Below, in pieces: positions 12,097 to 23,056 of a stretch of 64,000 bases of DNA (position 1 is the stretch's first letter; each line of letters begins with the position of its first letter). The notes under the pieces were generated by a model, which did no database searches, was not told the DNA's origin, and saw nothing but the letters and a program-made list of their open reading frames with translations. The position numbers and the translations under genes are program-made. This stretch comes from Azolla pinnata (taxonomy: Eukaryota; Streptophyta; Polypodiopsida; Salviniales; Salviniaceae): assembly GCA_037176905.1 (NCBI GenBank), contig JBBBWG010014334.1, positions 19,711 to 83,710 of the forward strand, written 5' to 3'.

Positions 12097-12256
12097 AGCT
12101 GCTCGCTCTTCTGAGAGCTTCATGGACCTGGCGATGGCGGTGAAGCCGACGACGACGATGAGGATGCGGGATGTGCTCAGCACGCCATGGCCATGAACAG
12201 ATTCCGCCGAGCCTTTCTTTCTCCTCCCCCTTTACCCCGGCCTCTTTCTTTCTCCG

Positions 12257-12291
12257 GCCATGGCCATGGCGATGGCGATGGCGATGGCGAT
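12257..12291. repeat. (GGCGAT)n hexanucleotide array
   Basis: Two GGCCAT units followed by about four GGCGAT units, the same repeat family as the array 160 bp upstream. The intervening DNA is GC-rich compared with its surroundings and has no assigned gene. Confidence 0.95.
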
Positions 12292-12583
12292 ACTAACAGT
12301 GGATCATGAAATCTGAGTCAGCAACTCTCTCTCTCCGTCTCCGTCTCCGTCCCTCTTTCTCTCTCTGACAGACTGAACGCCATTATCGCTTCGAAAGGCG
12401 GAAGAAGAGACAAAGAAGGGAAATATTGCGCAAACGTGCGAGCTTCTTCGGCTTCCTTCCACAGCTGGCTGCTGCTGCTGCTGCTGCTGCTTCACACAGC
12501 ACGTTACAGCTCACTCAGTACAGGAAAGGTAAGTGAAACCAAGGAAAAACTCAGGAGGAGGAGGAGGAGGAGGAGGAGGAGGA

Positions 12584-12683
12584 NNNNNNNNNNNNNNNNN
12601 NNNNNNNNNNNNNNNNNNNNNNNNNNNNNNNNNNNNNNNNNNNNNNNNNNNNNNNNNNNNNNNNNNNNNNNNNNNNNNNNNNN
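12584..12683. other. Assembly gap, 100 N, inside an AGG repeat
   Basis: Exactly 100 N bases flanked on both sides by (AGG)n runs (about 12552-12583 and 12684-12713). The assembly probably broke in a trinucleotide microsatellite of unknown length. Open frames crossing it are artefacts. Confidence 0.98.
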
Positions 12684-12925
12684 AGGAGGAGGAGGAGGAG
12701 GAGGAGGAGGAGGATTTAGGAACAAACAAGCTTCGGAACTGGAGAGAAAGAAGGCACGACGAAAGAACGAGAGGAAGAAAGCGGAAAAGAAAGATAGCAA
12801 CAAGGAAAAGAATTCGGAAGAAACAAGGAACAAATCACACCATTTTGCAGAAACAATTCGCGTGCTTTCAAGAATCAATGGTGCTTGAGAGAGAAGGAAA
12901 GAGGAATTTAGGCGTATTTACATAC

Positions 12926-13042
12926 CATGTATAGTCGCCCGTAGAGGGAGTGCGTCTTTGCTAAGCTATCCTTCACCTTCTTCTGCCATAGCCGTCGTTC
13001 ATTGCTCCTGGTTGGGACTGTGTACGAGGTTAAAGAAGCCAT
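12926..13042 (-). CDS. Possible first exon of an unidentified minus-strand gene
   Basis: An ATG at 13042 opens a 39-codon stretch beginning MASLTSYTVPTRSNERRLW and ending GRLYM at a good donor (ATG|GTATGT). The basic, Ser/Thr-rich start is compatible with a transit peptide. It would be head to head with the GAUT gene, with about 540 bp between start codons. I could not find the following exons in the repetitive DNA to the left, and the 100-N gap lies 240 bp downstream. The family is unknown, and an upstream ORF or chance frame is possible. Confidence 0.3.
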
Positions 13043-13583
13043 AGCTGCAGGAAGCAGCATCAGAAGCAGGCAAAAGAGACAAGAGAGTGGAAAGAAGAAG
13101 AAGAGGAAGAAAGGTGCGGACCCAGAGCAAGAACGTGGGAAGGAAGATGGAGGAGAAGAAGGAGAAGAAAGTTTGCGCCGAGAGATAGGGAAACAAAGAG
13201 AGCCGAGCTAATGGCGATGGTCAATGGCTTCTCCTTATACACATCCTCTCTCTTTCTCTGTCCTATGACAGATTAGTTTCTGTGTTTTCCACCAGGATCA
13301 GTGAACGCCTTGTAAACTTCTCTTTCTCAGACAGAATGAGATATCCATAGATTCTTTCTCTCCTCTCTCTCTCCCTCTTTCTTCCGGCCGCCCCAGAGAA
13401 AGAGAGCAACAATCTGGTCTGCATAGTAGCAAGTTTCAGTTCTTCCTTGTCCGGCTGTCTGTCTGTCTGCCTATCTTGCATCCACCTTTGTCTTCCTTCA
13501 TCTCTGTATGCATAGAAACACTGATCGTCCAAGAAAGCAAGCGTTTTAAGTGAAGTCTAATTCTCAGCATAGAGAGAATCGCC

Positions 13584-16500
13584 ATGCCTTATAGTACAAC
13601 ACGAAGGGGATATTCATCATTGTTATCACCTATACCACATCAGCAACAGCAGCATACGATGCGATCCAGAGCTTCGAAATTCAAGATTCCTATCATACTC
13701 TTGCTGTTTACTTCTCTGACAACTCCTCTCCTCTTCTTAGCGGCGAGACTTTTTTATTTCTCACCTCTATCAGGTAAGAGGCAGTCATTCTATCAAAATT
13801 TTTGTACTGCTTTGAGAAGCATTGTCATATCATGCTCTTCTAATAGAATGGTGAAGGAGGATCTAGAAGAATTCGATTTGATGTTGCGCTTGACATAGAG
13901 TTGTAAAGAGGATCTAAAAGAGCTTGTTTTTTTTTTCTGATTGCAGTCAATGTTGTCCAGTTTCCACACGTTTTTTGTTCTATAATGACATAATGACATG
14001 TTATTTAATTTTGCTATACATGTGACGATCCATTCTAGTTTCTTAATGAATTTCACATGCTGTTCTTGGATGTTATCCTTCATATACGAGTCATAGGGGA
14101 TCTGGATGGGGAGGAAGTATGATTTCTGTTTTTCAAAGGAGTAGATAGATTTTGCTATGGCAATCCTGCATAGATCTTTCATGAATGGCAGTATTATGTG
14201 CATGAAAGTTTTTCTTCCATAAAAAAAGATATGCCTTGCTATATGAATGGTTTGGAAATCCCATCTATCTCATCAAATTTCTTATACATGATCCTTCAAT
14301 AGCTCAAATGTTAAAATGGCTTGACACGGGATGCACCTTTAGGTCTTTTATACTGTGATTGCATGTTGCATCATTTCCTTCATATGCATTTAGAGAAATC
14401 AGCTTAAGACCCAGTTACATCACCAATTTAACTTGACAGTTAGCGTCCAGCGAGAGTTGTCTTGTCCAAAAAATATCCTGCTTTAGGCAGATCGGCAAGT
14501 GTGGGTGTCATAATTAGTGTCCTTACTAATATTACCCTGTTGAATATGCTTTTGGAAGCTACCATCTATGTAGTTTCAATGTTGGGATGGCCCTGAACTA
14601 TTGGGTTGTGTTTTTTAGATGGGGCCAGGCCTTGTTTAATTGACTTATATTAATTAAAGGTTAAGTGGTTTAATCTTATATATCTTCTGGAGCTTTGAAA
14701 CATGCTATGATGTGATTTCATCAAGGAAGCTGGATTGCAGCTCATGTAATGTAATGCTGCAGAATGTTTTCTACCCTCCTGATGAGCAAGTGAAATAATT
14801 CAAGGAAGTTAAACAAATGATATCTGAAAGAATGAGAATGCCATCTACAATATTGTAATTGTAATTGTAATTTATTTTCAGATACCGATCCCCCATGGAG
14901 ACAGAGGTGGATCTACTAACTCATGTGCAGAGTAGCATACCCTCATGATCTAGAAATAGTTAGTTATAATGCCGATATATATTATTAAATAGTTGTCTTT
15001 GCATAGACATGATATAACCCCTTTATTATGAACAATAAAGAATTGGCGCTCCATATACATGGGAGAAAATTGAAGAAACAATGATCTGGTTAAAGTAGTC
15101 TTTGAAGTATTCTAATGCCTCAGAAGAAGGAATGAGGAGAGAGAGAGAGAGTCTATGGATTGTTTGAGAAAGATTACTTTTTCTTCTCTTACAGGGAATG
15201 AAGAATTTTTAGATCGGTCTATCAGCAATGTAAGAATCCAAACTTACACTTTACATGTTTATCTCATTGTCCTCCCCTTTATCCACACACCCTTTATAAC
15301 ACACTTAAGGGATACTGATTTGTTTATGGTGGTGATGTAGAACGAAGAACTTAATACGGTAGAAGCATTGGAAAAGATTAAGGGCTTGTTTGCAATCGAG
15401 CAGGTCAGTAGCAATATTTATATATGCAATCGTGCTTTTATTTCCATTGCTGGTAATGGATGGAGCTATTTTTAGTGGACGAATCATCCTGCTTAATGTC
15501 TGAAGTCTGCAAGATGAAGATTTATGTCAGTTTTAAATCATTTGGATAAAATTATCCTTTCCATGTTCTAAAACTTGGCATAATAAAATCTGACACACTG
15601 GATTGGGTGCAAACTATGGAAGCGAATCCATGGAACCTTACAGATAGAGGATTTTTTAATTTACTCTAAGAATGTGGATCTATAATTAAGTATTTGACTG
15701 TAACAAATGATCACAATCATTACAGGGAGCGTCTGATGGTAAAGAACAAAAGAAGTGGCAAAGTGATCAAGGTCTAGGCATTTCAATAAGGGGAAGAGAA
15801 GCATTAGATCTACACAACAAGGAAGCTATTGATTTTGTACAACTTGGACAAAGTAGTGATGTAGAAAATAATGCCTCGGAAGTATCTACAAGGCAGGTAT
15901 TTGTCTCCACTACTGAAATGTATTTTATGTGCTGTACAGTCCTGTTTTTTGAATCTAAGTACATATCATCTTTTATCACAGCAAATCCGGATGGCTCGGA
16001 GAGAGAGGCGGGCTGCAGAGCTAATTCAACAAAATTCAGAGTCTGACGTAGACATGGGGAAAGAAGAGATTGTTCAAAAGGATCTCAATAACAATATTAA
16101 TAAGAAGTATAGCATCTGGCGTCGAGAAAATGAAGAACCTGATTTTTTGGTTAGGCTCATGCGAGATCAGTTAGTTATGGCCAGAGTTTATGCCACTCTA
16201 GCTAATGATCAAGATGATGCAGATCTATCACGTGATCTAAACACACGAATAAAAGAGACTCGTCGAATCATGGGAGAGGCTAATGTGGATACTGATTTGC
16301 CACCTAGGTGAGTTCCAGGTCATTCTGAATCTTTTCAATGCTGTGCACAGTGGTAATCAATCAAATTTTATGTTTGCCTGTACCTTGGTTAGAAGTATTT
16401 ACCGTCTTCTTAGGGATGTTGAGCTGGTCAAATTCGTACCTGTGTTTTGTTTAGGACTTACAATGTTGTGAGAATATTGGAGATATGATCCAAAGGATTG

Positions 16501-18222
16501 ATGACTGTTCATGTAATCATTTGAACTGTAAAACATTGTAGTCCTAGTCTGATGGATGTATCCCTACACGTGGGCTGTTCCAGTTTTTCTCGTGACGTAT
16601 TGTCTGGAAGAAGCTTGCTCATTCAAGATACCTAAGAAGCCCGTGAATCTCTAATTAAGCTTGGCACTAAGTTTCTTTAAATAGAGAAGTTTATTCAAGA
16701 AAGCAAGATTGATAGCTCTGTTAGTTAATTGGATTGTAATGTTGTAAGACTGAATAATACCAGAAATCTTCTCTATCACACTAGTTACATTTTTTTAGTG
16801 TTAAGGCTAATATTGCATACCTTTCTAGTGCAGTGCTTTAGAGAAAGCAAAGGCTATGGGGGAGCTGCTCTCCAAAGCCAGGGAACACCTTTATGAGTGC
16901 AAGTCAGTAACAAAGAAATTAAGGGCCATGTTACAAGGTTCCGAAGATCAAACTCGAATCCTTTACAAGCAAAGTGCAGTTCTAAGACAACTTGTAGCAA
17001 AAACTATACCCAAAGGACTTCACTGCCTGTCAATGCTGCTTATGTCCGAGTACAACTCCCTCCCGAGACATGAGAGAAGCTTTCCAAGGCAGGAAAATCT
17101 TGAGGACCCCAGTCTCTTTCATTATGCTCTATTCTCAGACAATGTAATAGCAGCAGCTGTAGTCGTAAATTCTACAGTTATTAATGCCAAGGTGCTATAG
17201 CTACACCTATCTCATTTCCCGTTACCTGATCACTTGAAAAAAACGTATTGACCAGGTCATTTGCTGTTCTGCAGGATCCAGAGAAACATGTGTTCCATCT
17301 TGTGACTGACAAGTTGAACTATGCAACCATGAGGATGTGGTTCCTGGCCAATCCACCCGGAAATGCTACCATTGAGGTGCAAAACATCGATAATTTTACG
17401 TGGTTAAATGCGTCTTATTGCCCAGTTCTACGCCAACTCCAGACCCTGCCTATGAAAGATTACTACTTCAAACCAGATCAGCCAGCAACATTAGCTGATG
17501 CATCATCAAACTTGAAGTACCGGAATCCAAAATATTTGTCTATGTTAAATCATCTACGCTTCTATCTACCAGAAATTTATCCAAAACTGGACAAAATCCT
17601 CTTTCTTGATGACGACATTGTTGTTCAGCGAGACCTCACAAGGCTGTGGTCCATAGACTTAAATGGAAATGTAAATGGAGCTGTGGAGACATGTGGAGAG
17701 AGCTTCCACCGATTTGACAAGTACTTGAACTTTTCAAATCCATTAATAAAGCAAAACTTTGATCTGAATGCATGCGGATGGGCTTATGGAATGAATATAT
17801 TTGATTTGCATCGCTGGAAGGCCCACGATATCACTGGTATTTACCACAAATGGCAAACTCTGGTAAGTGCGTTTTTATTTATTTATTGTAGTATATTTTC
17901 TCATGAGGCCAAATTTGAAACCTGAAATTTATGTTCTCTTTATCAGAATGAGGAAAGGGATCTGTGGAAGTTGGGGACTTTGCCACCTGGATTGATCACA
18001 TTCTACAACCTTACATATCCTTTGGATAAAAGATGGCATGTGCTGGGCTTAGGGTATGATGCGCATATTGAAGCAGAAGATATAGAAAATGCAGCTGTTA
18101 TTCATTACAATGGCAATATGAAACCATGGCTGGAATTGGCGATGGTGCAGTACAAACCATACTGGATGAAGTATTTGGATCACAATCACCGATTCTTGCA
18201 ACATTGCAACATTCATTTCTAA
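13584..18222 (+). CDS. GAUT: Alpha-1,4-galacturonosyltransferase, GAUT family (GT8)
   Basis: Golgi glycosyltransferase that extends pectic homogalacturonan from UDP-galacturonate. Eight exons: 13584-13773, 15195-15229, 15341-15403, 15726-15896, 15982-16307, 16834-17191, 17275-17862, 17947-18222. All splice sites and phases agree, giving 668 residues, close to GAUT1 and GAUT3. The N-terminus has a basic cytosolic stretch and a hydrophobic signal anchor (FKIPIILLLFTSLTTPLLFL). A basic stem follows (QIRMARRERRAAELIQQ), typical of the GAUT1/3/4 group. The catalytic domain shows HYALFSDNV, the metal-binding LDDDIVVQRDL, CGWAYGMNIFDL, WQTLNEERDLWKLGTLPPG and the C-terminal HYNGNMKPW. The start is the first ATG before the signal anchor. 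Which GAUT paralogue it matches cannot be settled by eye. A possible minus-strand gene shares its promoter side. Confidence 0.95.
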
Positions 18223-18695
18223 TGTGCGCATACAGCGTTTGGTTTACATAGCTCGTAGAAAGGATTGCCATTACCCTCATGCCCTTGTAAGGTCAAAATT
18301 TTGTACTCAACATTGACCTTGGGAAGGTCACAAAATATGTTTTGATCAATCGTTCACAGTCTTTGTTCGTGGATCCATAAAAGATGCACAATATTCGCCC
18401 TATACTCAAACAGAAAATGGATGAAAAATGAATTACCATTGGCCATTGGCTTATTCTTGCTTTTATAAGCGATATATGGTAAGAATCCTTTTTTCTTCTT
18501 TGATTACATGGTGCTTACAGAAAGCTTCTTCATGATATCACAGTGTTATTATGAGCAGTCCAATGCAAGAAGATTGTTGGAAAGCTTTTGAGTGCTGTGC
18601 AGCAGAAAATGTTTGTCAGACAAAATACTACAGATGAAAATGTAAAAGTTGTACATGAAGGAAGATGTGGGAGTAAGGAATGAGCAGATGTGGTA

Positions 18696-19290
18696 CATGA
18701 CTTTGGTTCCCTCTAAAAGGAAATAGTTAGTGGAAGGAATGATAGCTATGTCCCTTCCAAGAAGATCTAGCGATGAAACCCAAGATCATGGGAAGCTGAA
18801 TACAGCCCAAAAGCAGCCTTTTGTCTTGTGAAAGGAATGGTGGAAGAAATGTGGCACTGTAACGGAAATGAATGGCAGAAAAGGATAAAGCTGTATCGTT
18901 TTCGATGCCGAGGATGTGTGCACATGTTGAACAGTCGATGAGTTTGGTTGGTGTTCAGATTGTAGTGTGAGCTGTTGCAGGGGATTAGCAAAGCAGTCCA
19001 TGATTTTGGTTCCCTCTTAATGAAATAGCTAGTGGAAGGAATGATACTTATGTCCCTTGAAACACAAAGATCATGGAATGAGTAAAAGATGTGATGGAAG
19101 AAATGTGTGGCATTGGAAAGGAAATGAATGGGAGAAAAGAAGTAAAGCTGCAATCCTTTTCGACGCCGAGGATGTGCACATGCTGAACACTTTGATGAGT
19201 TTGGGGGGTGTTCAGATTGTATAAATGCTCTGTTTTTGGGGTCTGGAGGAGAGAGATTAGTGTGAGCTGTGGCAGAGATTGGGATCATCA
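18696..19290. repeat. About 300-bp tandem duplication downstream of GAUT
   Basis: Copy 1 starts at 18696 (CATGACTTTGGTTCCCTCT) and copy 2 at 18999 (CATGATTTTGGTTCCCTCT). Both contain AGTGGAAGGAATGATA, GGAAATGAATGG, TTCGA(T/C)GCCGAGGATGTG, GATGAGTTTGG and AGTGTGAGCTGT in the same order. A 181-codon open frame spanning both on the minus strand reads this duplication and shows no known domain. Confidence 0.85.
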
Positions 19291-19780
19291 ACAAATCAGT
19301 CCATTTCTGCACATGGATGAAGAGCCAAGCCTCATGGATGCATTGATTAGCTTCTTTTTCTGAGTATGGAGTTATATCTGAGATTGGGAATGGATGTAGA
19401 TGAAGGTGGTGGAGAAGGGGATGAACATGGCCCTCCGAAACTTTCCTCGAAATCCATGGCCATATCGGGTTGTATCGTTGGGAATGACGAATCCGCCGGA
19501 AAGAAGAGAAGACTATGGATCAGTGCGTCGAAAACATGTTCAGATCTGACGCTCTGCTATTCTGCGTCGTTTCTCTCTCTTGTTATTGCATGCGTACGAC
19601 AGAACGGGGAATAACGATCAGAACTAAGCAGGCTGGTGATCTGCGTTGATCTCTGCATTAAGCAGCAACACGTTAAGGAGCTCCGGACACTCCTACCAAC
19701 CTTCTATATGTACACAACATGCTAGCTATCATACCCAGAGGCCAACTTGCTCTGATTAGGGCTTGCATGCTAAGGGCCTG
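19291..19780. other. Intergenic, no gene seen
   Basis: Between the duplicated block and the PPR 5' region. An 82-codon plus-strand frame (19366-19614) is open but has no recognisable homology or splice partner. Nothing else is supported. Confidence 0.5.
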
Positions 19781-19882
19781 CTGACTTGATCCATCAATCT
19801 GGCTCAAAAGCTCTACCTTATTTTTGCATAGAGCTGTACAATACAATACCAAACAATACAATACATTCTCTTGTACACACAG

Positions 19883-19917
19883 CCCTGACCCTAACCCTAA
19901 CCCTAACCCTAACCCTA
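19883..19917. repeat. Interstitial (CCCTAA)n hexamer, copy A
   Basis: About five CCCTAA units with one variant CCCTGA at the left. This is the six-base telomere unit (TTAGGG on the other strand), unlike the seven-base CCCTAAA family seen at 63 kb in this same window. Confidence 0.9.
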
Positions 19918-20339
19918 CTACCCCCTCCTATGCTGACAGCGGGTGCTCTCATCAGCTACTTCAAAGCATAGCTACATTTGGGCCAGATACAACCTACTGT
20001 ATCTGGATTCTGGGACACAATCCTTGTTCTGGGCTCGAGCCGTCAAACGCAACGCTAATAACCCTACATACATATATCTAGATACGATCTTCGTTCTGGC
20101 TCGAGAGACTCGATCCATCAAACCAGACTCGAAAACTCTGCCTTATTTTTGCACAGAGCTGATGCAAAACATACAATACAATACAACACAACACAACACA
20201 ATACAATACAATACAATACAATACAATACAATACAATATAATACAATACAATACAATACAACACAATACAAATACAATACAGTACAATACAATACAATAC
20301 AACAATACATACATTCTCTTGTACACACAGACCTGACCC

Positions 20340-20376
20340 GAACCCTAACCCTAACCCTAACCCTAACCCTAACCCT
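20340..20376. repeat. Interstitial (CCCTAA)6 hexamer, copy B
   Basis: Six near-perfect CCCTAA units ending 14 bp before the upstream candidate ATG (20390) of the PPR gene, preceded by a degenerate CCCGAA. It lies in the presumed 5' UTR or core promoter. Confidence 0.95.
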
Positions 20377-20410
20377 GCTTCCCCCTCCCATGCAGACAGC
20401 TGGTGCCTCC

Positions 20411-23056
20411 ATGGCCAAACCGACGAGCGGGACTTCCTCCCAGCCGCTGCAGAGCCGTCGTGATCGAGCCATGGTGCGAAGGAAGGATCTTCCTCCCCTC
20501 TTAGACATGGTCACCAAGTGCGGGACTCGGAAGGACCTCCTCCACCTCAGACGGATGCACGCCGCCATGAGCCCTTCCATCTTGCAGGAGGTTTGCGTCT
20601 CCAACGCCCTCATCCGAGCCTACGGCCGATGCGGTGCGGGTGGGTTGATGGAGGCTCGGAATCTTTTCGATCGCCTCCCGCGCCGGACCGTCGTCTCTTG
20701 GAATGCGCTGATCGCTGGATATGTTGACCATGGCTGGTATGCCCAAGCTCTGGAATGTTTCAGACAGATGGAGGTGGAAGCGGAGGAGCAGGGAACGATC
20801 TCTCCCAGTGAGCACACATATGTTTCCGTCCTAAAAGCTTGTGCCCACCTTGGATCGCATGAGATCGGAGAAGAAATCCATGGCAAGGCAAAGGATCGAG
20901 GGTTGCTGAACAACAATGTTGTCCTTGGCACGGCGCTGATCGACATGTATGCGAAATGTGGTTTGATCCAAAAGGCACACAAAGTGCTCGATGCGCTTCC
21001 GCTTCGAACTGTTGTTTCGTGGAGCGCGCTTATATCTGGATATGCCAATCAAGGGCTTGGCCACGAAGCTGTTAGATGTTATCGACAGATGCTGGACGAG
21101 GGAGTCTCTCCCAATGTTGTCACGTATGTTTGTGTCCTGAAGGCTTGTTCCGCCATAGGGTCTCTTGAGATTGGGGAAGGCATTCATGCCAAGGTGAGAG
21201 AGGAAGGGCTATTGAAAAGCAATGCTCAGCTTGGTACTGCATTAGTTGATATGTATGCGAAATGCGGTGCCCTTCAGATCGCACATAGTGTGTTCGAGGA
21301 GCTTCCGAATCATGATGTTGTGGCATGGAGTGTTCTTATAGCTGGATATGTGGAGCATGGTTTGAATGACCAGGCTTTTAAGATCTTCAAGCGAATGGAG
21401 GCGGAACGAATTGCTCCGGATGCAGTGACATTTGCGTGCATCTTGAAAGCTTGTGCTACCGTGAGATCTCTTGAGATTGGGGAAGAAATACATGCCAAAG
21501 TGAGGAAGCAAAGCTTACTGAAGAAGAGCATTGTAGTTGGAAATGCACTGATTGATATGTATGCCAAATGTGGTGCACTACAGAGAGCACATGAGGTATT
21601 CGATGAGCTTCCACAGAGGGATGTCGCCTCATGGACTATCCTTATAGCTGGATATGCCAACAATGGGCTTGGTCACGAGGCTGTTCACCTCTTGAAGCAG
21701 ATGGAAGATGAGAAAATCTCTCCAAATGCATGGACGTATTCCTGTGTCTTAAATGCTTGCGTTATTGTAGGATCCTTTGAGATTGGGGTTGCAATCCATG
21801 ACAAGATAAGAGAGCAAGGATTATTAAAGGATAGTATTGTTCTTGGAAATGCACTAATCAACATGTATAGCAAATTTGGTGCAGTTCAAAAAGCAGAACA
21901 AGTGTTTAGTGAACTTCCACATCAGGATGTTGTGTCATGGAATGTTCTTATAGCTGGCTATATTGAGAATGGGCTCAGTGATCAGGCTATCAAACGTTTC
22001 AAGCAGATGGATGTTGAGGGAGTCCTCTCAGATGCCATTACTTATGCTTGTATTCTAAATGCTTGTGCTGCCACAGTTTCTCTTGAGATTGGGAAGGAAG
22101 TACATGCCAGGTTGATCAAGGAGGGATTATTAGAAAAGAATATTGTACTTGGAACTGCATTAATCAATATGTATGTGAAATGTTCTGCCTTTGAAAGGGC
22201 ATGTGAAGTTTTTGACGAGCTTCCGAACCGGGACCCTGTATCATGGAATGCACTTCTAGATGGATATATCGAGAATGGACGTGGTGATGAAGCTGTTAAA
22301 TGCTTCAAAAAAATGGAGGTCGAGGGGGTCTTCCCTGATGAGCTGACATATGTTTCCACATTAAAAGCTTGTGCTGGTATAGGATCTCTTGAGGTTGGGG
22401 ATGAAATACTCAGCAAGGTCATGGAGCAACCAAATTTACAGAGGAACATTGCAGTTGCCACTGCATTAATTGATATGTTTGCCAAGTGTGGTGCACTGCA
22501 AAAAGCAAGGAAAGTGTTCGATGGACTTCCACAACGGGATGTTGTGTCATGGAATGTGCTTATAGCTGGATATGCACAATTTGGTCAAGTACACATGGTT
22601 TTCCATGCATTCAAAAGAATGAGATCAGAAGGCATTGAGCCAAATCTACTTACCTTTCTCGCTCTGCTGAATGCATGCTCCCATGCTGCTTTGTTAAATC
22701 AGGGAGAGAAGCTTTTTTATGAAATGATTGTTCTGTATAACATTACACCAATAGTTGAGCACTATACTTGCATGGTTGATCTATTTGGTCGTGCAGGAGT
22801 GTTTAACAAAGCGAATCAGTTTCTGATTGATGATGTATCGACTTTGTTAGCGTTTCTAAGTGCTTGTCAAAAATGGGGGAAAGTTGAGCTTGGGAGTTTG
22901 GCATTCGAGAAAATCATGCAATTAGATGAGATGTGTGCTGCTGCATATGTCTGTATGGCGAATATATGTGCATCTGCTTCCATGCACAGAGATGCACACA
23001 AGACTCGATCTTTGGAAGTAAAAAATAGAAGTTCTCTCGTTTATGTTGGTGCATGA
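20411..23056 (+). CDS. PLS-type pentatricopeptide repeat protein with shortened E-like tail
   Basis: Sequence-specific RNA-binding protein, probably imported into chloroplasts or mitochondria for C-to-U editing or other RNA processing. It is a single exon of 881 residues. The start is the MAKPTSG Met; an in-frame ATG at 20390 (MQTAGAS) is possible, and the longer open frame upstream reads only microsatellites. After an Arg-rich leader come seven P-L-S units of about 101 residues. Their anchors are SWNALIAGY-like helices, LKACA, EIGEEIHAK-like and ALIDMYAKCGAL-like helices. The last unit runs into EHYTCMVDLFGRAG, then a shortened E1-like end (LLAFLSACQKWGKVELG, AAAYVCMANIC). There is no E2 or DYW domain, so editing would need a separate deaminase partner. 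It is convergent with, and clearly paralogous to, the PPR gene at 24.8-27.6 kb. Confidence 0.93.
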   Translation: MAKPTSGTSSQPLQSRRDRAMVRRKDLPPLLDMVTKCGTRKDLLHLRRMHAAMSPSILQEVCVSNALIRAYGRCGAGGLMEARNLFDRLPRRTVVSWNALIAGYVDHGWYAQALECFRQMEVEAEEQGTISPSEHTYVSVLKACAHLGSHEIGEEIHGKAKDRGLLNNNVVLGTALIDMYAKCGLIQKAHKVLDALPLRTVVSWSALISGYANQGLGHEAVRCYRQMLDEGVSPNVVTYVCVLKACSAIGSLEIGEGIHAKVREEGLLKSNAQLGTALVDMYAKCGALQIAHSVFEELPNHDVVAWSVLIAGYVEHGLNDQAFKIFKRMEAERIAPDAVTFACILKACATVRSLEIGEEIHAKVRKQSLLKKSIVVGNALIDMYAKCGALQRAHEVFDELPQRDVASWTILIAGYANNGLGHEAVHLLKQMEDEKISPNAWTYSCVLNACVIVGSFEIGVAIHDKIREQGLLKDSIVLGNALINMYSKFGAVQKAEQVFSELPHQDVVSWNVLIAGYIENGLSDQAIKRFKQMDVEGVLSDAITYACILNACAATVSLEIGKEVHARLIKEGLLEKNIVLGTALINMYVKCSAFERACEVFDELPNRDPVSWNALLDGYIENGRGDEAVKCFKKMEVEGVFPDELTYVSTLKACAGIGSLEVGDEILSKVMEQPNLQRNIAVATALIDMFAKCGALQKARKVFDGLPQRDVVSWNVLIAGYAQFGQVHMVFHAFKRMRSEGIEPNLLTFLALLNACSHAALLNQGEKLFYEMIVLYNITPIVEHYTCMVDLFGRAGVFNKANQFLIDDVSTLLAFLSACQKWGKVELGSLAFEKIMQLDEMCAAAYVCMANICASASMHRDAHKTRSLEVKNRSSLVYVGA

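Larger units (their letters stand above)
19785..20405. repeat. Duplicated 5' end of the PPR gene with CCCTAA and AATAC arrays
   Basis: Two related blocks, A (about 19785-19950) and B (about 20115-20405). Each runs from TCTGGCTC/CAGACTCG through CTCT(A/G)CCTTATTTTTGCA, an (AATAC)n-like run, ATTCTCTTGTACACACAG and a (CCCTAA)n run to CCCCCTCC(T/C)ATGC(T/A)GACAGC(G/T)GGTGC. Block B ends at the PPR start codons. Block A is a second copy of the start region that no longer leads into coding sequence. The AATAC run in B (20174-20311) is much longer than in A. Uninterrupted translation through these arrays makes the open frame run back to 19943, but that extension is simple sequence. Confidence 0.9.

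Noticed and set aside
12436-12934. Open frames crossing the 12.6-kb gap with poly-Gly, poly-Glu or poly-Pro
   Set aside because: They depend on AGG repeats and 100 N bases. A plausible donor at 12530 has no matching start or partner exon.
19943-20410. N-terminal extension of the 20.4-kb PPR frame
   Set aside because: It translates AATAC and CCCTAA microsatellites (NTIQY and TLTL runs). The normal start context is at 20390/20411.
20501-22485. Many antisense frames opposite the PPR gene
   Set aside because: Shadows of a repetitive coding sequence. Composition mirrors the PPR codons and they have no own homology.
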